A DNA stretch of 64,000 nt, from positions 3,100,001 to 3,164,000 of the forward strand of contig NZ_CP098812.1 in the NCBI RefSeq assembly GCF_036825535.1. Direction: 5' to 3'. A model generated the notes under the pieces. It was not told where the DNA came from. It saw only the letters and a list, made by a program, of their open reading frames with translations, and searched no databases. The position numbers and the translations under genes are program-made. Source of the stretch: Parasalinivibrio latis. GTDB lineage: Bacteria; Pseudomonadota; Gammaproteobacteria; Enterobacterales; Vibrionaceae. This document shows, in pieces, positions 9,847 to 18,884 of this stretch. Each line of letters opens with the position of its first letter. Positions within the stretch are counted from its first letter, which is position 1.

Positions 9847-10436
9847 AACGCACACTGATTGGCCTTTCCATCCTGTTGATGGCCGGTTGCAGCAACCAGG
9901 AAATTGTCACCATGCCAACATCCGGCAGCATCACACCGGCGCTGCAGGACCAGGATGGGGACGGTGTTATCACCGCTCGGGAACAGTGTCCGGAAACCCT
10001 TGAGGGGGCATGGGTCAATAATGACGGTTGCGGTAACCAGAAGCCGGTTGAAAAACGTATCCACCTCAACGTGCGCTTTGCCAACGACTCTTCTGTCGTA
10101 GCCCAGCAATTCTACAAAGATATTGCCAAAGTGGCTGATTTCCTGAAAAGCCACCCCCACACCCAGGTGGTCATTGAGGGACATGCCAGTGCAGTAGGCC
10201 GTTCTGAACATAATATGACGCTTTCACAAAGTCGCGCTGATGCCATTGCCAATGTGCTGGTAGACAAGTTCCATATTGCGGCTGATCGCGTAACCGCAAA
10301 GGGCTTTGGTGAAACCCGCCTGCTGGACACGGCCAACACACCGGAAGCAGATGCAAAGAACCGCCGTGTAATCGCAGATGTAACCGGTTCAGAAGATGTC
10401 ACCGACATGATCTGGACCATTTACAGCGTGGACTGA
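9843..10436 (+). CDS. OmpA-family peptidoglycan-binding lipoprotein of the exporter operon
   Basis: This 197-residue protein has a lipoprotein signal (LLMAGC; lipidated Cys at 16) and then a short Asp-rich DQDGDGV stretch of thrombospondin-3 type. The C-terminal OmpA domain (about 75-185) has the characteristic VVIEGHASAVG and NRRVIADV motifs that contact peptidoglycan. OmpA-like lipoproteins often accompany LapBCE-type adhesin exporters; a role in anchoring the channel or adhesin to the wall is inference. Translation is coupled to the channel gene. A hairpin follows, so it ends the operon. Confidence 0.88.
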   Translation: MKRTLIGLSILLMAGCSNQEIVTMPTSGSITPALQDQDGDGVITAREQCPETLEGAWVNNDGCGNQKPVEKRIHLNVRFANDSSVVAQQFYKDIAKVADFLKSHPHTQVVIEGHASAVGRSEHNMTLSQSRADAIANVLVDKFHIAADRVTAKGFGETRLLDTANTPEADAKNRRVIADVTGSEDVTDMIWTIYSVD

Positions 10437-10466
10437 CAGCCATAGCAGAAACACTCTGCCATTCAA

Positions 10467-10498
10467 CAACCCGGGCATACCAATACCTGCCCGGGTTG
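10467..10498 (+). terminator. Hairpin after the exporter operon
   Basis: An 11-bp GC-rich stem (10467-10477 with 10488-10498) and a 10-nt loop follow the OmpA lipoprotein gene. The T tract is weak, so read-through into lapD is possible. Confidence 0.65.
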
Positions 10499-10536
10499 TG
10501 TCCGGCTCACTGTTTCAGGCATACCGGGAAACTTTG

Positions 10537-12456
10537 ATGACACTGATAAAAAAAATCAACCTGGCGATGATGACCATCGTTCTGTTGCTGTGCAGCATCA
10601 CCAGCTATGTACAGTTCAACCGGCACGTAGCATTTCTCCAGCAACAGTTGCAAACCAACGCTAATACCTTGCTCAGCAATATTAACTATTCACTGATCCC
10701 GATTCTTGAGAGCAACGACCACGACCAAAGTGCCTCGTTGTTCCATTCCCTGATGTCGAACCGGAATATCAGCGAAGCAACACTGATATGGCTGATTGAT
10801 GGTACAAAACAGTACTGGCGGGCAGAGAAATATACCGCCACGGATGTACCTGACTGGTTCCGTCAGACCGGCCTGATCCAGCCCGTAACCGTCTCCTCCA
10901 CAGTACGTTCCGGCTGGCTCGACCTTGCACAGCTTAAAGTTACTTTTTCTGCCGAGAAAGCTTATTCCGTTTTATGGTCACTGACTGTACCAATGCTGGC
11001 ATTTACGCTGGCAATGGTGGTAATCCTCAGCCTGATCATTCACCTGATAATCTCAAAACTGCTTAGCCCGGTACCGGCATTGACTGCTGGCGCAGAGCGT
11101 ATTGCCCGCCTCGATTTTTCTCAGCCGATCCCCCAGCCCCATGGCAAGGAGTTCAGGCAATTGGCCAATGCTTTCAACCGGATGGCAGAACAGCTCAACC
11201 AGATGTTCTCCACACTTAATGAAGAGGTGGAGCAACTGCGGGAAAAAATGCTCTATGACGCCCCCTCCGGCCTGCCAAACCGCCAGTACTTCAACCGGCG
11301 CATGGCAAGCTGGATGGATGACGGGCAAGGCGGTGTTCTGATTCTGGCTCGCCTTAACTGGCTTGATCTCCTCCACCAGCGTTACGGCTACCAGGTGCGT
11401 GATGAAAGCTGGCGCCTCCTGAAAAATGCACTTAACTCCATGTTGTCCCCCTATCATGAGGCTCTGGCGGCCAGACTTAACCGGGGAGAGATAGCTATCA
11501 TGCTGCCAGGCCTGGACCACAACGACGGCATGAAGGTTCTTCAGGAGCTTATCCGGTTGCTTAACAATGAGCTTGCCCAGTCAGGCATTGAAATGGAAAA
11601 AGGCTTCACCCTGGGCCTTGCAGAAAAAGAGCCACAGCTCTCGTCACATGACTTCCTGGCCAAGGCCGACAACGCACTTCAACTGGCATTGGAAGACAAC
11701 CGCTGTTTTGTTGTCGCAGACAGTACCATCAACAATTACACCCGGCAGCAGTGGCGCCAGTATCTCACCGATGCGATTGAAAACGGTGACATTGCTCTTA
11801 ACGGTGCTTCTGTACTTGATGCAAAAACCGGAAACCCGGTCAGTCATGAGGTCTATTGCCAACTGAAGGTCAACGGGGAATTTCTGCCGGCAGCACGTCT
11901 CCTTCCACACATCCACCGTCTGGAACTGGGCGCTGAATTTGACCGCAAGGCAACGGAAGCTAGTTGCAAGGCAGCCCAGCGACAGACCGATGCCCTGCCA
12001 TTCAGCCGGAACATTACCTCCGACGCTATCCGCGATGCCGGCTTTGTTGGCTGGCTGGTGAGCACGCTCGACAGTTTTGGGCTGGAAGGCCGTTTTATAG
12101 CAGAAATCAGTGAATCCAGTGCCATCAAATACCCGGAATCCACTGCCCGATTCTGCCGGCAGCTAAAGGATGCGGGAATCGCACTGGGAATCGATCAGGT
12201 AGGACGCCATACCGGCACATTTAACTACCTGCAAAGCCTGCACCCGGATTACATCAAGCTTGACCAGTCATTCAGTCGTGAGGATGAACTGGAGAGCAAC
12301 GGCCTGCTGATTCTGCCGGTGATTAACATGGCTAATAGTCTCGGGATCCGGGTGGTGGCCACCGGTATCACACATACCGGACAGTTAAAACGGTTTGAAG
12401 GGCAGGAGCTTTGGGGATACCAGGGAGAGATTTCACCTCAAATCAGCCTAAGCTGA
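10537..12456 (+). CDS. lapD: LapD-like transmembrane c-di-GMP receptor (degenerate GGDEF-EAL)
   Basis: This 639-residue inner-membrane protein has a first membrane helix (about 6-26), a periplasmic LapD/MoxY-type sensor domain (about 27-145), a second helix (about 146-172), a HAMP segment and then GGDEF- and EAL-like domains. Both are degenerate: LNRGE stands where GGDEF should be (about 312), and HEVYC replaces the EALLR motif (about 437). It should therefore bind rather than make or break c-di-GMP. In the family, c-di-GMP-bound LapD sequesters the protease LapG so the adhesin stays on the surface. ATG 10537 fits the family N-terminus; an upstream in-frame GTG at 10498 lies in the terminator. 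No lapG is next to it. Confidence 0.88.
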   Translation: MTLIKKINLAMMTIVLLLCSITSYVQFNRHVAFLQQQLQTNANTLLSNINYSLIPILESNDHDQSASLFHSLMSNRNISEATLIWLIDGTKQYWRAEKYTATDVPDWFRQTGLIQPVTVSSTVRSGWLDLAQLKVTFSAEKAYSVLWSLTVPMLAFTLAMVVILSLIIHLIISKLLSPVPALTAGAERIARLDFSQPIPQPHGKEFRQLANAFNRMAEQLNQMFSTLNEEVEQLREKMLYDAPSGLPNRQYFNRRMASWMDDGQGGVLILARLNWLDLLHQRYGYQVRDESWRLLKNALNSMLSPYHEALAARLNRGEIAIMLPGLDHNDGMKVLQELIRLLNNELAQSGIEMEKGFTLGLAEKEPQLSSHDFLAKADNALQLALEDNRCFVVADSTINNYTRQQWRQYLTDAIENGDIALNGASVLDAKTGNPVSHEVYCQLKVNGEFLPAARLLPHIHRLELGAEFDRKATEASCKAAQRQTDALPFSRNITSDAIRDAGFVGWLVSTLDSFGLEGRFIAEISESSAIKYPESTARFCRQLKDAGIALGIDQVGRHTGTFNYLQSLHPDYIKLDQSFSREDELESNGLLILPVINMANSLGIRVVATGITHTGQLKRFEGQELWGYQGEISPQISLS

Positions 12457-12475
12457 CGGGCGACTGAAGATGTGT

Positions 12476-12505
12476 AACCTGCCCGGTAGGATACCGGGCA
12501 GGTTT
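12476..12505. terminator. Bidirectional terminator between lapD and the convergent acetyltransferase
   Basis: A perfect 13-bp stem (12476-12488 with 12492-12504) is flanked by short A/T runs on both sides and lies between convergent genes. Confidence 0.8.
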
Positions 12506-12510
12506 AACCG

Positions 12511-13032
12511 TTACATTTTGCTGAACGGTTCGCTGTAGGCTACCTGCCCTTTTACGCCTTCCAACACGCCTTCCTGAAGCGGCAGAACCATGAAAGCTTC
12601 TGGCGGTACCGGCCAATGGCAAAGAAGCCCGTAGTCAGCAGCGGTTTCAAATCCAAAGCGGCGGTAGTAAAGCGGATCGCCCAGGACGACAACTGCCGGG
12701 TAGCCAAGCTCACCCAGCGTCGAAATACCTTCTTCAACCAGCGCAGCGCCAATCCCCTTACCCTGCCAGTCGGGATGCACCGCAACCGGGGCCAGCCCCT
12801 GCCAGTTTCCGTCACTGCCTTCTACCTCAACCGGGCTGAATGCTGCGTGTCCTACGACTTCACCTTCATCTGTCACTGCGACCAGTGACAGCGTCAGCAG
12901 GCCGTCTTCGCGCAGCATCTCTACCAGCCGCATCTCAGCATCGGTTTCAAAAGCGGCTTTTTCAACGGCGGACACCCCTGGGATGTCCATACCTATTTCA
13001 GATCTGATGAGCGTGTCGGTATTCAGTGTCAT
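12511..13032 (-). CDS. yhbS: GNAT-family N-acetyltransferase, YhbS-like
   Basis: This 173-residue protein closely matches E. coli YhbS. It has the acetyl-CoA site HPDWQGKGIGAALVEEG (about 82-98) and YYRRFGFE downstream. The substrate is unknown. I chose ATG 13032 because the family starts just before LIRSEI; an upstream in-frame ATG at 13056 would lengthen it by 8 residues. It overlaps the 3' end of ubiT by about 35 bases, the same pairing as yhbT-yhbS in enterics, so the two are co-transcribed. Confidence 0.88.
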   Translation of the reverse strand: MTLNTDTLIRSEIGMDIPGVSAVEKAAFETDAEMRLVEMLREDGLLTLSLVAVTDEGEVVGHAAFSPVEVEGSDGNWQGLAPVAVHPDWQGKGIGAALVEEGISTLGELGYPAVVVLGDPLYYRRFGFETAADYGLLCHWPVPPEAFMVLPLQEGVLEGVKGQVAYSEPFSKM

Positions 13033-13522
13033 GTTTCTCAGCCAAGCCTTTTCCAATAAAGTCAGCCAGCTGCATCAGCGCCTGGCGAAGGAATGACGGT
13101 AGGGTATCCAGATCGATACCGTCCATCAGGTTTTTTACTTCCAGGCCGAGTTCAGTATCGCCTTCAATGGAAAGCCGGCGCTGGAAGAAAAGAGTATCAG
13201 GGTCTTCTTTGCGGGCGGCAATCAAAATCAGGTCATTGAGGCCTGCACTGAACACCACATCCGGCTGTTCAATTCGCTCCGCTACCACCAGTTTTTCATC
13301 TTGGTAGCTGATATAGCTTTTAACACCGAGGTCGCGAACATTCACTTCCAGCCAGCGGCCTTCCAAAAATTCAAAATCACCATCATCAAGTGCTTCATGG
13401 TAAACACGCTTTAAGGTCTCAAGCATCACTTTCTGGCGTACGGAAAAAGGAACCAGCTGTGCGGGAACTTTCAGGATACCCGGTGTTTGCCGAACCAGGG
13501 TGCTTCTCAAGGTGTTGAACAT
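12998..13522 (-). CDS. ubiT: UbiT (YhbT), SCP2-domain accessory factor of O2-independent ubiquinone synthesis
   Basis: This 174-residue protein is built around an SCP2 lipid-binding fold (about 45-150), with the KSYISYQDEKL and VVFSAGLNDLILIAARKEDPDTLFF stretches of YhbT. In E. coli, UbiT works with UbiU and UbiV to make ubiquinone without oxygen, probably presenting the hydrophobic intermediates. ubiU and ubiV lie 2.5 kb away on the other strand, which supports the call. The start is ATG 13522. The partner yhbS lies downstream and overlaps. Confidence 0.9.
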   Translation of the reverse strand: MFNTLRSTLVRQTPGILKVPAQLVPFSVRQKVMLETLKRVYHEALDDGDFEFLEGRWLEVNVRDLGVKSYISYQDEKLVVAERIEQPDVVFSAGLNDLILIAARKEDPDTLFFQRRLSIEGDTELGLEVKNLMDGIDLDTLPSFLRQALMQLADFIGKGLAEKHDTEYRHAHQI

Positions 13523-13867
13523 GATTTACGTACCAGTATGGTTATGCATATTCAGCTATTTTATGCCACTCTAATCCCGAAAAGTGCTGGGTTGCATCAA
13601 AAAACAGCCTAGAATCACGTTAATTCTTTTTCCCGTACTTTAGCCGTTATATAGTTTCTTTGTATTTTACTGAATTTTAATACTCGGGCACCTCGTCGTG
13701 CAGAATTCTGTGGGAGCAGGTCTTTTTTTGACCCAAGCATTAAGCCGGAACACTGATGAAAGGGCTGGAAGCCCGGACTGATTGCAGCACATCAGAACCC
13801 CCACCTTTTCCGTACAACATGCGATGTGTGCATGAGTATTCAATGCTGACGAAGAATTGGTGTGTAG
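13523..13867. other. Divergent intergenic region between ubiT and the PAS-GGDEF-EAL gene
   Basis: These 345 bases contain no convincing gene. It must hold the promoters of both divergent genes. I looked for a palindromic FNR site (TTGAT-N4-ATCAA), expected for anaerobic ubiquinone genes, and for a c-di-GMP riboswitch core, and saw neither. Confidence 0.5.
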
Positions 13868-15955
13868 ATGCAGTTGGAGCAATTGCTGACTCTTTTTCCC
13901 TTATTAACGAACAACAGCCCTTTCCTGTTTGCTGTTTTGGACGCTAATCATCGGTATTTAGCTGCTAACAACCGTTACAGCGAAATATCCGGACTGACAC
14001 CTGAAGAGCTCAGAGGGAAAAATGACGCCGATGTATTCGGACAGGCGTTTTATGAAAAACTTCGTCCCCACTACATACAAGCATTGAATGGAAACGAGGT
14101 TGAAGCTGAAATCCAGTTGACCGACGGTTTCCACGAATCCAGCTTTCATTTCAGCGCGTGCCCGCTGAAACTCAATCCGGCCAGTGACACTGTTGACGGC
14201 GTTATTTTCCATGCGGCTGACACTTCAGAGCGCCAGGTATTGCTGCATGCCATGGAAGAGGTACAGGAGAAATTCGACAAACTGACCGAGTTGATGGATG
14301 AGGGGTTTTGTGTCACAGACAACGGCCAAATACTAACGGCGAATGACCGGGCCGTCTCCTTGCTCGGCTTTGATGCTATCAATGAAATTCTCGGCAACGA
14401 GCTCGGTGAGCTGGTTGTCAGCATGAAAGGGGAAAACGACGTCGGGAAACAGTTGGATGGCCTCCCTGACGGCCACTGGCTTGAATGCAAAACCAGCCCT
14501 CGCAGCACCATTGAACGTAGCCTGGTGATTACCCAGTCAGCCATTCACCTTCTCAGCAGCCAGGTTTACTTGGTTGTTATCCGTGAAAAACAGGTTGTTA
14601 CCGAAGGGGAAAAGCACGATAACGCCTACCAGAAGCTGGCACACTTTGACCCTCTGACAGGGCTTTACAACCGGCACGGTTTCACGCGGCGCCTTGAAGA
14701 ATATGTTGAAGCCGGTACACCGCTTATCATGCTCCACCTCGATGTGGACAACTTCAAAAATATCAATGACTCCCTTGGCCACCATATCGGTGACAAAGTG
14801 CTGCAGGAAATTGCATCCCGCCTGCGCCGCATGCTTCCTGAATCAGCTATCCTCGGTCACCTTGGCGGTGACGAATTTGCCATCCTGATGCCTGAGATAG
14901 CCCAGCAGGAGGAAGGCCTTCGCATGGCCGAACAGGTTAAGGCGTTAATAAAGCAGCCTTTTGACCTGCTCCATTTCAGTAAGTACCTGGTGTGCTCTAT
15001 CGGCATGGTGCAATACCCGGGGGATGGTGACAACGCCCGCTCCCTGTTGCAAAACGTTGACACCGCCATGTATGAAGCTAAGGAGCAGGGCCGAAACCGC
15101 ATCGCCTGTTTCCACAACCAGATGACCAAAGAGGCGCGCAAACGTCTGTGGCTGGAAATCGAGCTCCAGAAAGCATTGCAGAACAACGGCCTTGAAGTCT
15201 GGTTTCAGCCCAAAGTCAGCGCCCGTGACTTTACCATTAACGGAGCTGAGGCACTGGTGCGTTGGAAACACCCGATTGAAGGCTACATTAACCCGGGGGA
15301 ATTCATCCCGGTTGCAGAGCGCTCTGGCCTGATTGAGCAACTTGGCCGGGTTATCATGCGCGATGTTTTCCAGTGTGTACGCCGCTGGCAGGTGCAAAAG
15401 CTGCTGCCGGGCCGCGTCGCCATCAACCTTTCACCGCAGCAGTTCCGCAACCCTAACCTCATTGAGCATATCCAGCAGCTTCAAAAGGTAACCAGTGTGG
15501 ATCCCCGCGCCATCACGTTTGAGCTGACGGAAAGTGCGGTAATGAGTGATGGCGACCATGCCATCCAGATGCTAAAGGCCATCAAGAAAATGGGCTTTGC
15601 CCTGTCAATTGATGACTTTGGGACCGGCTACTCATCCCTTTCCTACCTGGCCCGTTTCCCACTGGATGAACTCAAGATAGACCGCCAGTTCATCAATGAT
15701 ATGGACAAAACCCCCAAGCAGGTCACCCTGGTGGAAAGCATCATTAACCTTGGCCGTGCCCTGAATATGTCTGTCGTGGCCGAAGGTGTGGAGACCAAGG
15801 AGCAGGCAATGGTATTGTCCAACCTCAATTGTGACGGTATTCAGGGTTTCCACTTCCATCGCCCGCAACCACGCAAGGAATTCGAAGGGCTTCTGCTCAA
15901 ACAACACCAGAAACGCCGTTCAGTTCCTGCACCTATATCGCAAAAACCTGCCTGA
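13868..15955 (+). CDS. PAS-GGDEF-EAL cyclic-di-GMP signalling protein, both catalytic motifs intact
   Basis: This 695-residue protein has no obvious membrane segment. A PAS domain (about 12-120) and a probable second PAS-like region (about 135-235) are followed by GGDEF (about 260-420; intact GGDEF at 333-337) and EAL (about 430-685; EAL at 461-463, DDFGTGYS from 582). Both a diguanylate cyclase and a phosphodiesterase activity are possible; in many such hybrids the EAL side dominates, so the net direction cannot be told. It lies between ubiT and ubiUV and close to the c-di-GMP-controlled adhesin module. The start codon sits at the beginning of the PAS homology but has a weak ribosome site. 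Confidence 0.9.
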   Translation: MQLEQLLTLFPLLTNNSPFLFAVLDANHRYLAANNRYSEISGLTPEELRGKNDADVFGQAFYEKLRPHYIQALNGNEVEAEIQLTDGFHESSFHFSACPLKLNPASDTVDGVIFHAADTSERQVLLHAMEEVQEKFDKLTELMDEGFCVTDNGQILTANDRAVSLLGFDAINEILGNELGELVVSMKGENDVGKQLDGLPDGHWLECKTSPRSTIERSLVITQSAIHLLSSQVYLVVIREKQVVTEGEKHDNAYQKLAHFDPLTGLYNRHGFTRRLEEYVEAGTPLIMLHLDVDNFKNINDSLGHHIGDKVLQEIASRLRRMLPESAILGHLGGDEFAILMPEIAQQEEGLRMAEQVKALIKQPFDLLHFSKYLVCSIGMVQYPGDGDNARSLLQNVDTAMYEAKEQGRNRIACFHNQMTKEARKRLWLEIELQKALQNNGLEVWFQPKVSARDFTINGAEALVRWKHPIEGYINPGEFIPVAERSGLIEQLGRVIMRDVFQCVRRWQVQKLLPGRVAINLSPQQFRNPNLIEHIQQLQKVTSVDPRAITFELTESAVMSDGDHAIQMLKAIKKMGFALSIDDFGTGYSSLSYLARFPLDELKIDRQFINDMDKTPKQVTLVESIINLGRALNMSVVAEGVETKEQAMVLSNLNCDGIQGFHFHRPQPRKEFEGLLLKQHQKRRSVPAPISQKPA

Positions 15956-15960
15956 TATCA

Positions 15961-15986
15961 AAGCGGCCGTCTCGGCCGCTTTTTTA
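15961..15986 (+). terminator. Terminator of the PAS-GGDEF-EAL gene
   Basis: A 9-bp stem (15961-15969 with 15973-15981) is followed by six T. It separates this gene from ubiU. Confidence 0.85.
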
Positions 15987-16024
15987 CAATAACCGGCTAA
16001 AGTAACTGACCAGGCAGTGACGAC

Positions 16025-17020
16025 ATGGAACTACTGTGCCCGGCGGGAAACCTTCCTGCGCTGAAAACTGCGATTGATAACGGCGCTGATGCCGTTTACA
16101 TCGGATTCAAAGACGATACCAACGCCCGGCACTTTGCCGGCCTCAACTTTAACGGCAAAAAGCTGGAAAAAGCGGTCGACTATGTGCACCAACACAACCG
16201 AAAGCTACATGTCGCCATCAACACATTTGCTCACCCTGACGGCTTCGAACGCTGGACCCGTGCCGTTGACGAAGCGGCCGACCTCGGCATAGACGCTCTG
16301 ATCGTGGCGGACATGGCAGTACTTGATTATGCAGCCCGCCGCCACCCGGATCTGGAGCTTCACCTGTCTGTACAGGCTTCCGCCACCAACAAGGCGGCCA
16401 TTGATTTCTATCACCAGAATTTCGGTGTGAAGCGTGTAGTTCTGCCACGCGTCCTCTCTATCCACCAGGTAAAATCGCTCGCCAAGCAGGTCGACGTGGA
16501 GCTGGAAGTGTTTGCCTTTGGCAGCCTGTGCATCATGTCTGAAGGCCGTTGCTACCTCTCTTCCTACATGACCGGCGAATCCCCGAATACCGTCGGTGCC
16601 TGCTCCCCGGCTAAGTATGTACGCTGGCAAGAAACAGACAAAGGACTGGAATCCCGTCTGAATGACGTGCTTATTGACCGATATGGCAAAGGTGAAAATG
16701 CCGGTTACCCTACCCTGTGCAAAGGCCGCTTTGTTTCAGACGGCGACCCTTACCACGCACTGGAAGAACCAACCAGCTTAAATACCCTTTCCATCCTGCC
16801 TGAGCTCTTTGCCGCCAACATTGCTTCTGTGAAAATCGAAGGCCGCCAGCGCAGCCCCGCATATGTCGAGCAGGTGACCAAAACCTGGCGTGCAGCCATT
16901 GACCGCTACAAGGCAAACCCGGAAGGTTATCTGGTAGAGGCTGCCTGGGATGCCACTTTAGGCAACGTATCTGAAGGCCGCCAGACGACACTTGGCGCTT
17001 ACCACCGTAAATGGCAATAG
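16025..17020 (+). CDS. ubiU: UbiU (YhbU), 4Fe-4S ubiquinone hydroxylation protein, U32 peptidase family
   Basis: This 331-residue protein is near-identical in pattern to E. coli YhbU, including MELLCPAGNLPALK and the C-terminal TTLGAYHRKWQ. The four Fe-S ligands known for E. coli UbiU are at the same positions: Cys169, Cys176, Cys193 and Cys232. With UbiV it forms a heterodimer needed for O2-independent hydroxylation of ubiquinone precursors. Despite the U32 peptidase name, peptidase activity is not its known role. ubiV follows after 10 bases, so they form one operon. Confidence 0.96.
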   Translation: MELLCPAGNLPALKTAIDNGADAVYIGFKDDTNARHFAGLNFNGKKLEKAVDYVHQHNRKLHVAINTFAHPDGFERWTRAVDEAADLGIDALIVADMAVLDYAARRHPDLELHLSVQASATNKAAIDFYHQNFGVKRVVLPRVLSIHQVKSLAKQVDVELEVFAFGSLCIMSEGRCYLSSYMTGESPNTVGACSPAKYVRWQETDKGLESRLNDVLIDRYGKGENAGYPTLCKGRFVSDGDPYHALEEPTSLNTLSILPELFAANIASVKIEGRQRSPAYVEQVTKTWRAAIDRYKANPEGYLVEAAWDATLGNVSEGRQTTLGAYHRKWQ

Positions 17021-17030
17021 GAGAGCAGAG

Positions 17031-17897
17031 ATGAAATACGCGTTGGGTCCACTGCTTTATTTTTGGCCAAAAACAGACGTGGAAGCGTTCTACCATGCAG
17101 CCAAAGAGTGTGATGCAGACATTATCTACCTGGGTGAAACCGTGTGTTCCAAGCGCCGGGAACTGAAGCCGGGTGACTGGCAGAACCTGGCTCAGGAGCT
17201 GGCAGCTGCCGGTAAGCAGGTTGTGCTCTCCACCATGGCGCTGCTGGAAGCGCCGAGCGAAGTTAAGGTGATGCAGCAATACGTCGACAATGGTGAATTT
17301 ATCATTGAAGCCAACGACGTTTCCGCTGTGCATCTGGCCCACGAGAAAAAAATCCCGTTTGTTGCCGGTCCTGCCCTTAACATCTACAACGCACACAGCC
17401 TGCGTATCCTGCTCGAACAAGGCATGACCCGCTGGTGTATGCCGGTAGAGCTCTCCCGCGACTGGCTGGCCAATACCATGGCTCAGGCAGATGAAATCGG
17501 CATTCGTAACAAATTTGAAGTAGAAGTGTTCAGCTACGGGTACCTGCCTCTGGCCTACTCTGCACGATGCTTCACTGCCCGCGCGGAAGACAAGCCGAAG
17601 GATGAATGCAAGACCTGCTGCATCAACTACCCTCAGGGTATCCGGATTGCCAGCCAGGAGGGACAGGAAGTGTTTACCCTCAACGGTATCCAGACCCAGT
17701 CCGGTTACTGCTATAACCTCATCAATGACCTCAAGGGTATGGAAGATTTGGTGGATGTTGTCCGAATCAGCCCACTCGGCCTCGAAACACTGGATACTGT
17801 CCGTCAGTTCCGTCACCATGACGGCTCACCGGTGAAACTAGACCGCCAGTGCAACGGCTACTGGCACCAGGTTGCAGGTATGTGCGTACAATCCTGA
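17031..17897 (+). CDS. ubiV: UbiV (YhbV), partner of UbiU in O2-independent ubiquinone synthesis
   Basis: This 288-residue protein has Fe-S cysteines matching E. coli UbiV: Cys39, a Cys in SARCF near 180, and a DECKTCC cluster near 193-197. I chose ATG 17031 because it follows TAGGAGAGCAGAG (a good Shine-Dalgarno) and begins MKYALGPLLYFWPK as in the family; an upstream in-frame ATG inside ubiU is less likely. It is the last gene of the ubiUV pair and ends before a terminator shared with the convergent nlpI. Confidence 0.95.
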   Translation: MKYALGPLLYFWPKTDVEAFYHAAKECDADIIYLGETVCSKRRELKPGDWQNLAQELAAAGKQVVLSTMALLEAPSEVKVMQQYVDNGEFIIEANDVSAVHLAHEKKIPFVAGPALNIYNAHSLRILLEQGMTRWCMPVELSRDWLANTMAQADEIGIRNKFEVEVFSYGYLPLAYSARCFTARAEDKPKDECKTCCINYPQGIRIASQEGQEVFTLNGIQTQSGYCYNLINDLKGMEDLVDVVRISPLGLETLDTVRQFRHHDGSPVKLDRQCNGYWHQVAGMCVQS

Positions 17898-17932
17898 TAC
17901 CAATACCAAAACGCGTTATCGCAAACAGCAAA

Positions 17933-17960
17933 AAGCCGGGCTAAAAACCCGGCTTCTTTA
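17933..17960. terminator. Bidirectional terminator between ubiV and nlpI
   Basis: An 8-bp stem AAGCCGGG/CCCGGCTT (17933-17940 with 17948-17955) has flanking A and T runs and lies between convergent genes. Confidence 0.8.
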
Positions 17961-17975
17961 TAGCAGTGCTATGTA

Positions 17976-18869
17976 TCAACTTCCGTTAACCGGCAAGGCG
18001 CGTTGCTGGCTGTTGTAGGCAATCCGGCTCAGCTCAAGCCACGCATAGCGGTGCTCCACAAACTCATAGACGTTTCCGGCCATCGCCAGTTTGTAGAGCG
18101 CAATGGCTGTATCCAGGTCCCCATGGAATTGGTACTGCTTGCCGATATAGAAGTAGCCTTCGGTCAGGCGCTGGGCCAGTTCAGCATTGTCTTTGCTGGT
18201 GGCTGCAATCTGGTAGAAGAAATCCCGCTCAGTGATATCACCGGCATACAGTCGGGCGATCTGCCACCCCCAGTCTTGCTTGTTTGACGCAGCAAGGCGA
18301 GTGGAGAGGTTATGTTTGGCTGTAAGGGGATCTTTCAGCTCCAGCTCCACCAAATAGAGCCATATAGCCCGGTACGGGTCATTGATATCTTCTTGGTAGT
18401 GCTTAATCAGGTCATCATACGCTAGCGGGAAGCGGCCACCGTAATACAGGGCAATGCCTCGGTTGCGCTCAGCAAATGTATGGGTACCGTCCAGTTCCAG
18501 TGTCGAATCAAAGGCTTCATAAGCGGCATCAAACTGCCCGCTCTGGGTAAAGTAAACCCCGAGGATGTTGAACACATCCGGCTGATCCGGCTTCAGGGAA
18601 AGTGACTGGTTGAAATCGAGGCGCGCGAGGTCACGAAGGCCAAGGCTGTCATGGATAAGACCACGCTCGTAGTAAAGTTGAGCCCGGGTTTTGTCGTCGA
18701 GATCATCCCTTGTCAGCAACTGTTCGACGCGGGCCAGCTGGATTTCCTGCTGCAAGGTGGGCTGCAACGGTATCGCCATAGGAGGAAACCGCCACTGGGT
18801 ATCACCGGTTGACGCGCAGCCGGATAACAGCAGCAGTAAAAGAGGAGCCAGGTATTTCTTCACCGTCAA
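17976..18869 (-). CDS. nlpI: NlpI, TPR lipoprotein, adaptor for envelope proteases and peptidoglycan enzymes
   Basis: This protein of about 297 residues has a lipoprotein signal (LLLLLLSGC) and tetratricopeptide repeats (LYYERGLIHDSLGLRDLARLDF, AYEAFDSTLELD, RNRGIALYYGGR). In E. coli NlpI is an outer-membrane lipoprotein that delivers MepS to the protease Prc and scaffolds hydrolases. The start is uncertain. TTG 18869 has GGAG 8 bases upstream and fits the family length; ATG 18884 sits directly on the pnp terminator's T tract, and GTG 18863 is also possible. The place downstream of pnp is conserved. Confidence 0.9.
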   Translation of the reverse strand: MTVKKYLAPLLLLLLSGCASTGDTQWRFPPMAIPLQPTLQQEIQLARVEQLLTRDDLDDKTRAQLYYERGLIHDSLGLRDLARLDFNQSLSLKPDQPDVFNILGVYFTQSGQFDAAYEAFDSTLELDGTHTFAERNRGIALYYGGRFPLAYDDLIKHYQEDINDPYRAIWLYLVELELKDPLTAKHNLSTRLAASNKQDWGWQIARLYAGDITERDFFYQIAATSKDNAELAQRLTEGYFYIGKQYQFHGDLDTAIALYKLAMAGNVYEFVEHRYAWLELSRIAYNSQQRALPVNGS

Positions 18870-18884
18870 AGCCCATATCTCCAT

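Noticed and set aside
13690..13800. Possible c-di-GMP (GEMM) riboswitch before the GGDEF-EAL gene
   Set aside because: The conserved core segments of GEMM-I (CGCACAGGGCAAACC, GACGCAAAGCC) are not present.
13756..13947. 63-codon plus-strand frame before and overlapping the PAS-GGDEF-EAL gene
   Set aside because: It runs out of frame into the larger gene, has no ribosome site or recognisable sequence, and is best explained as chance.
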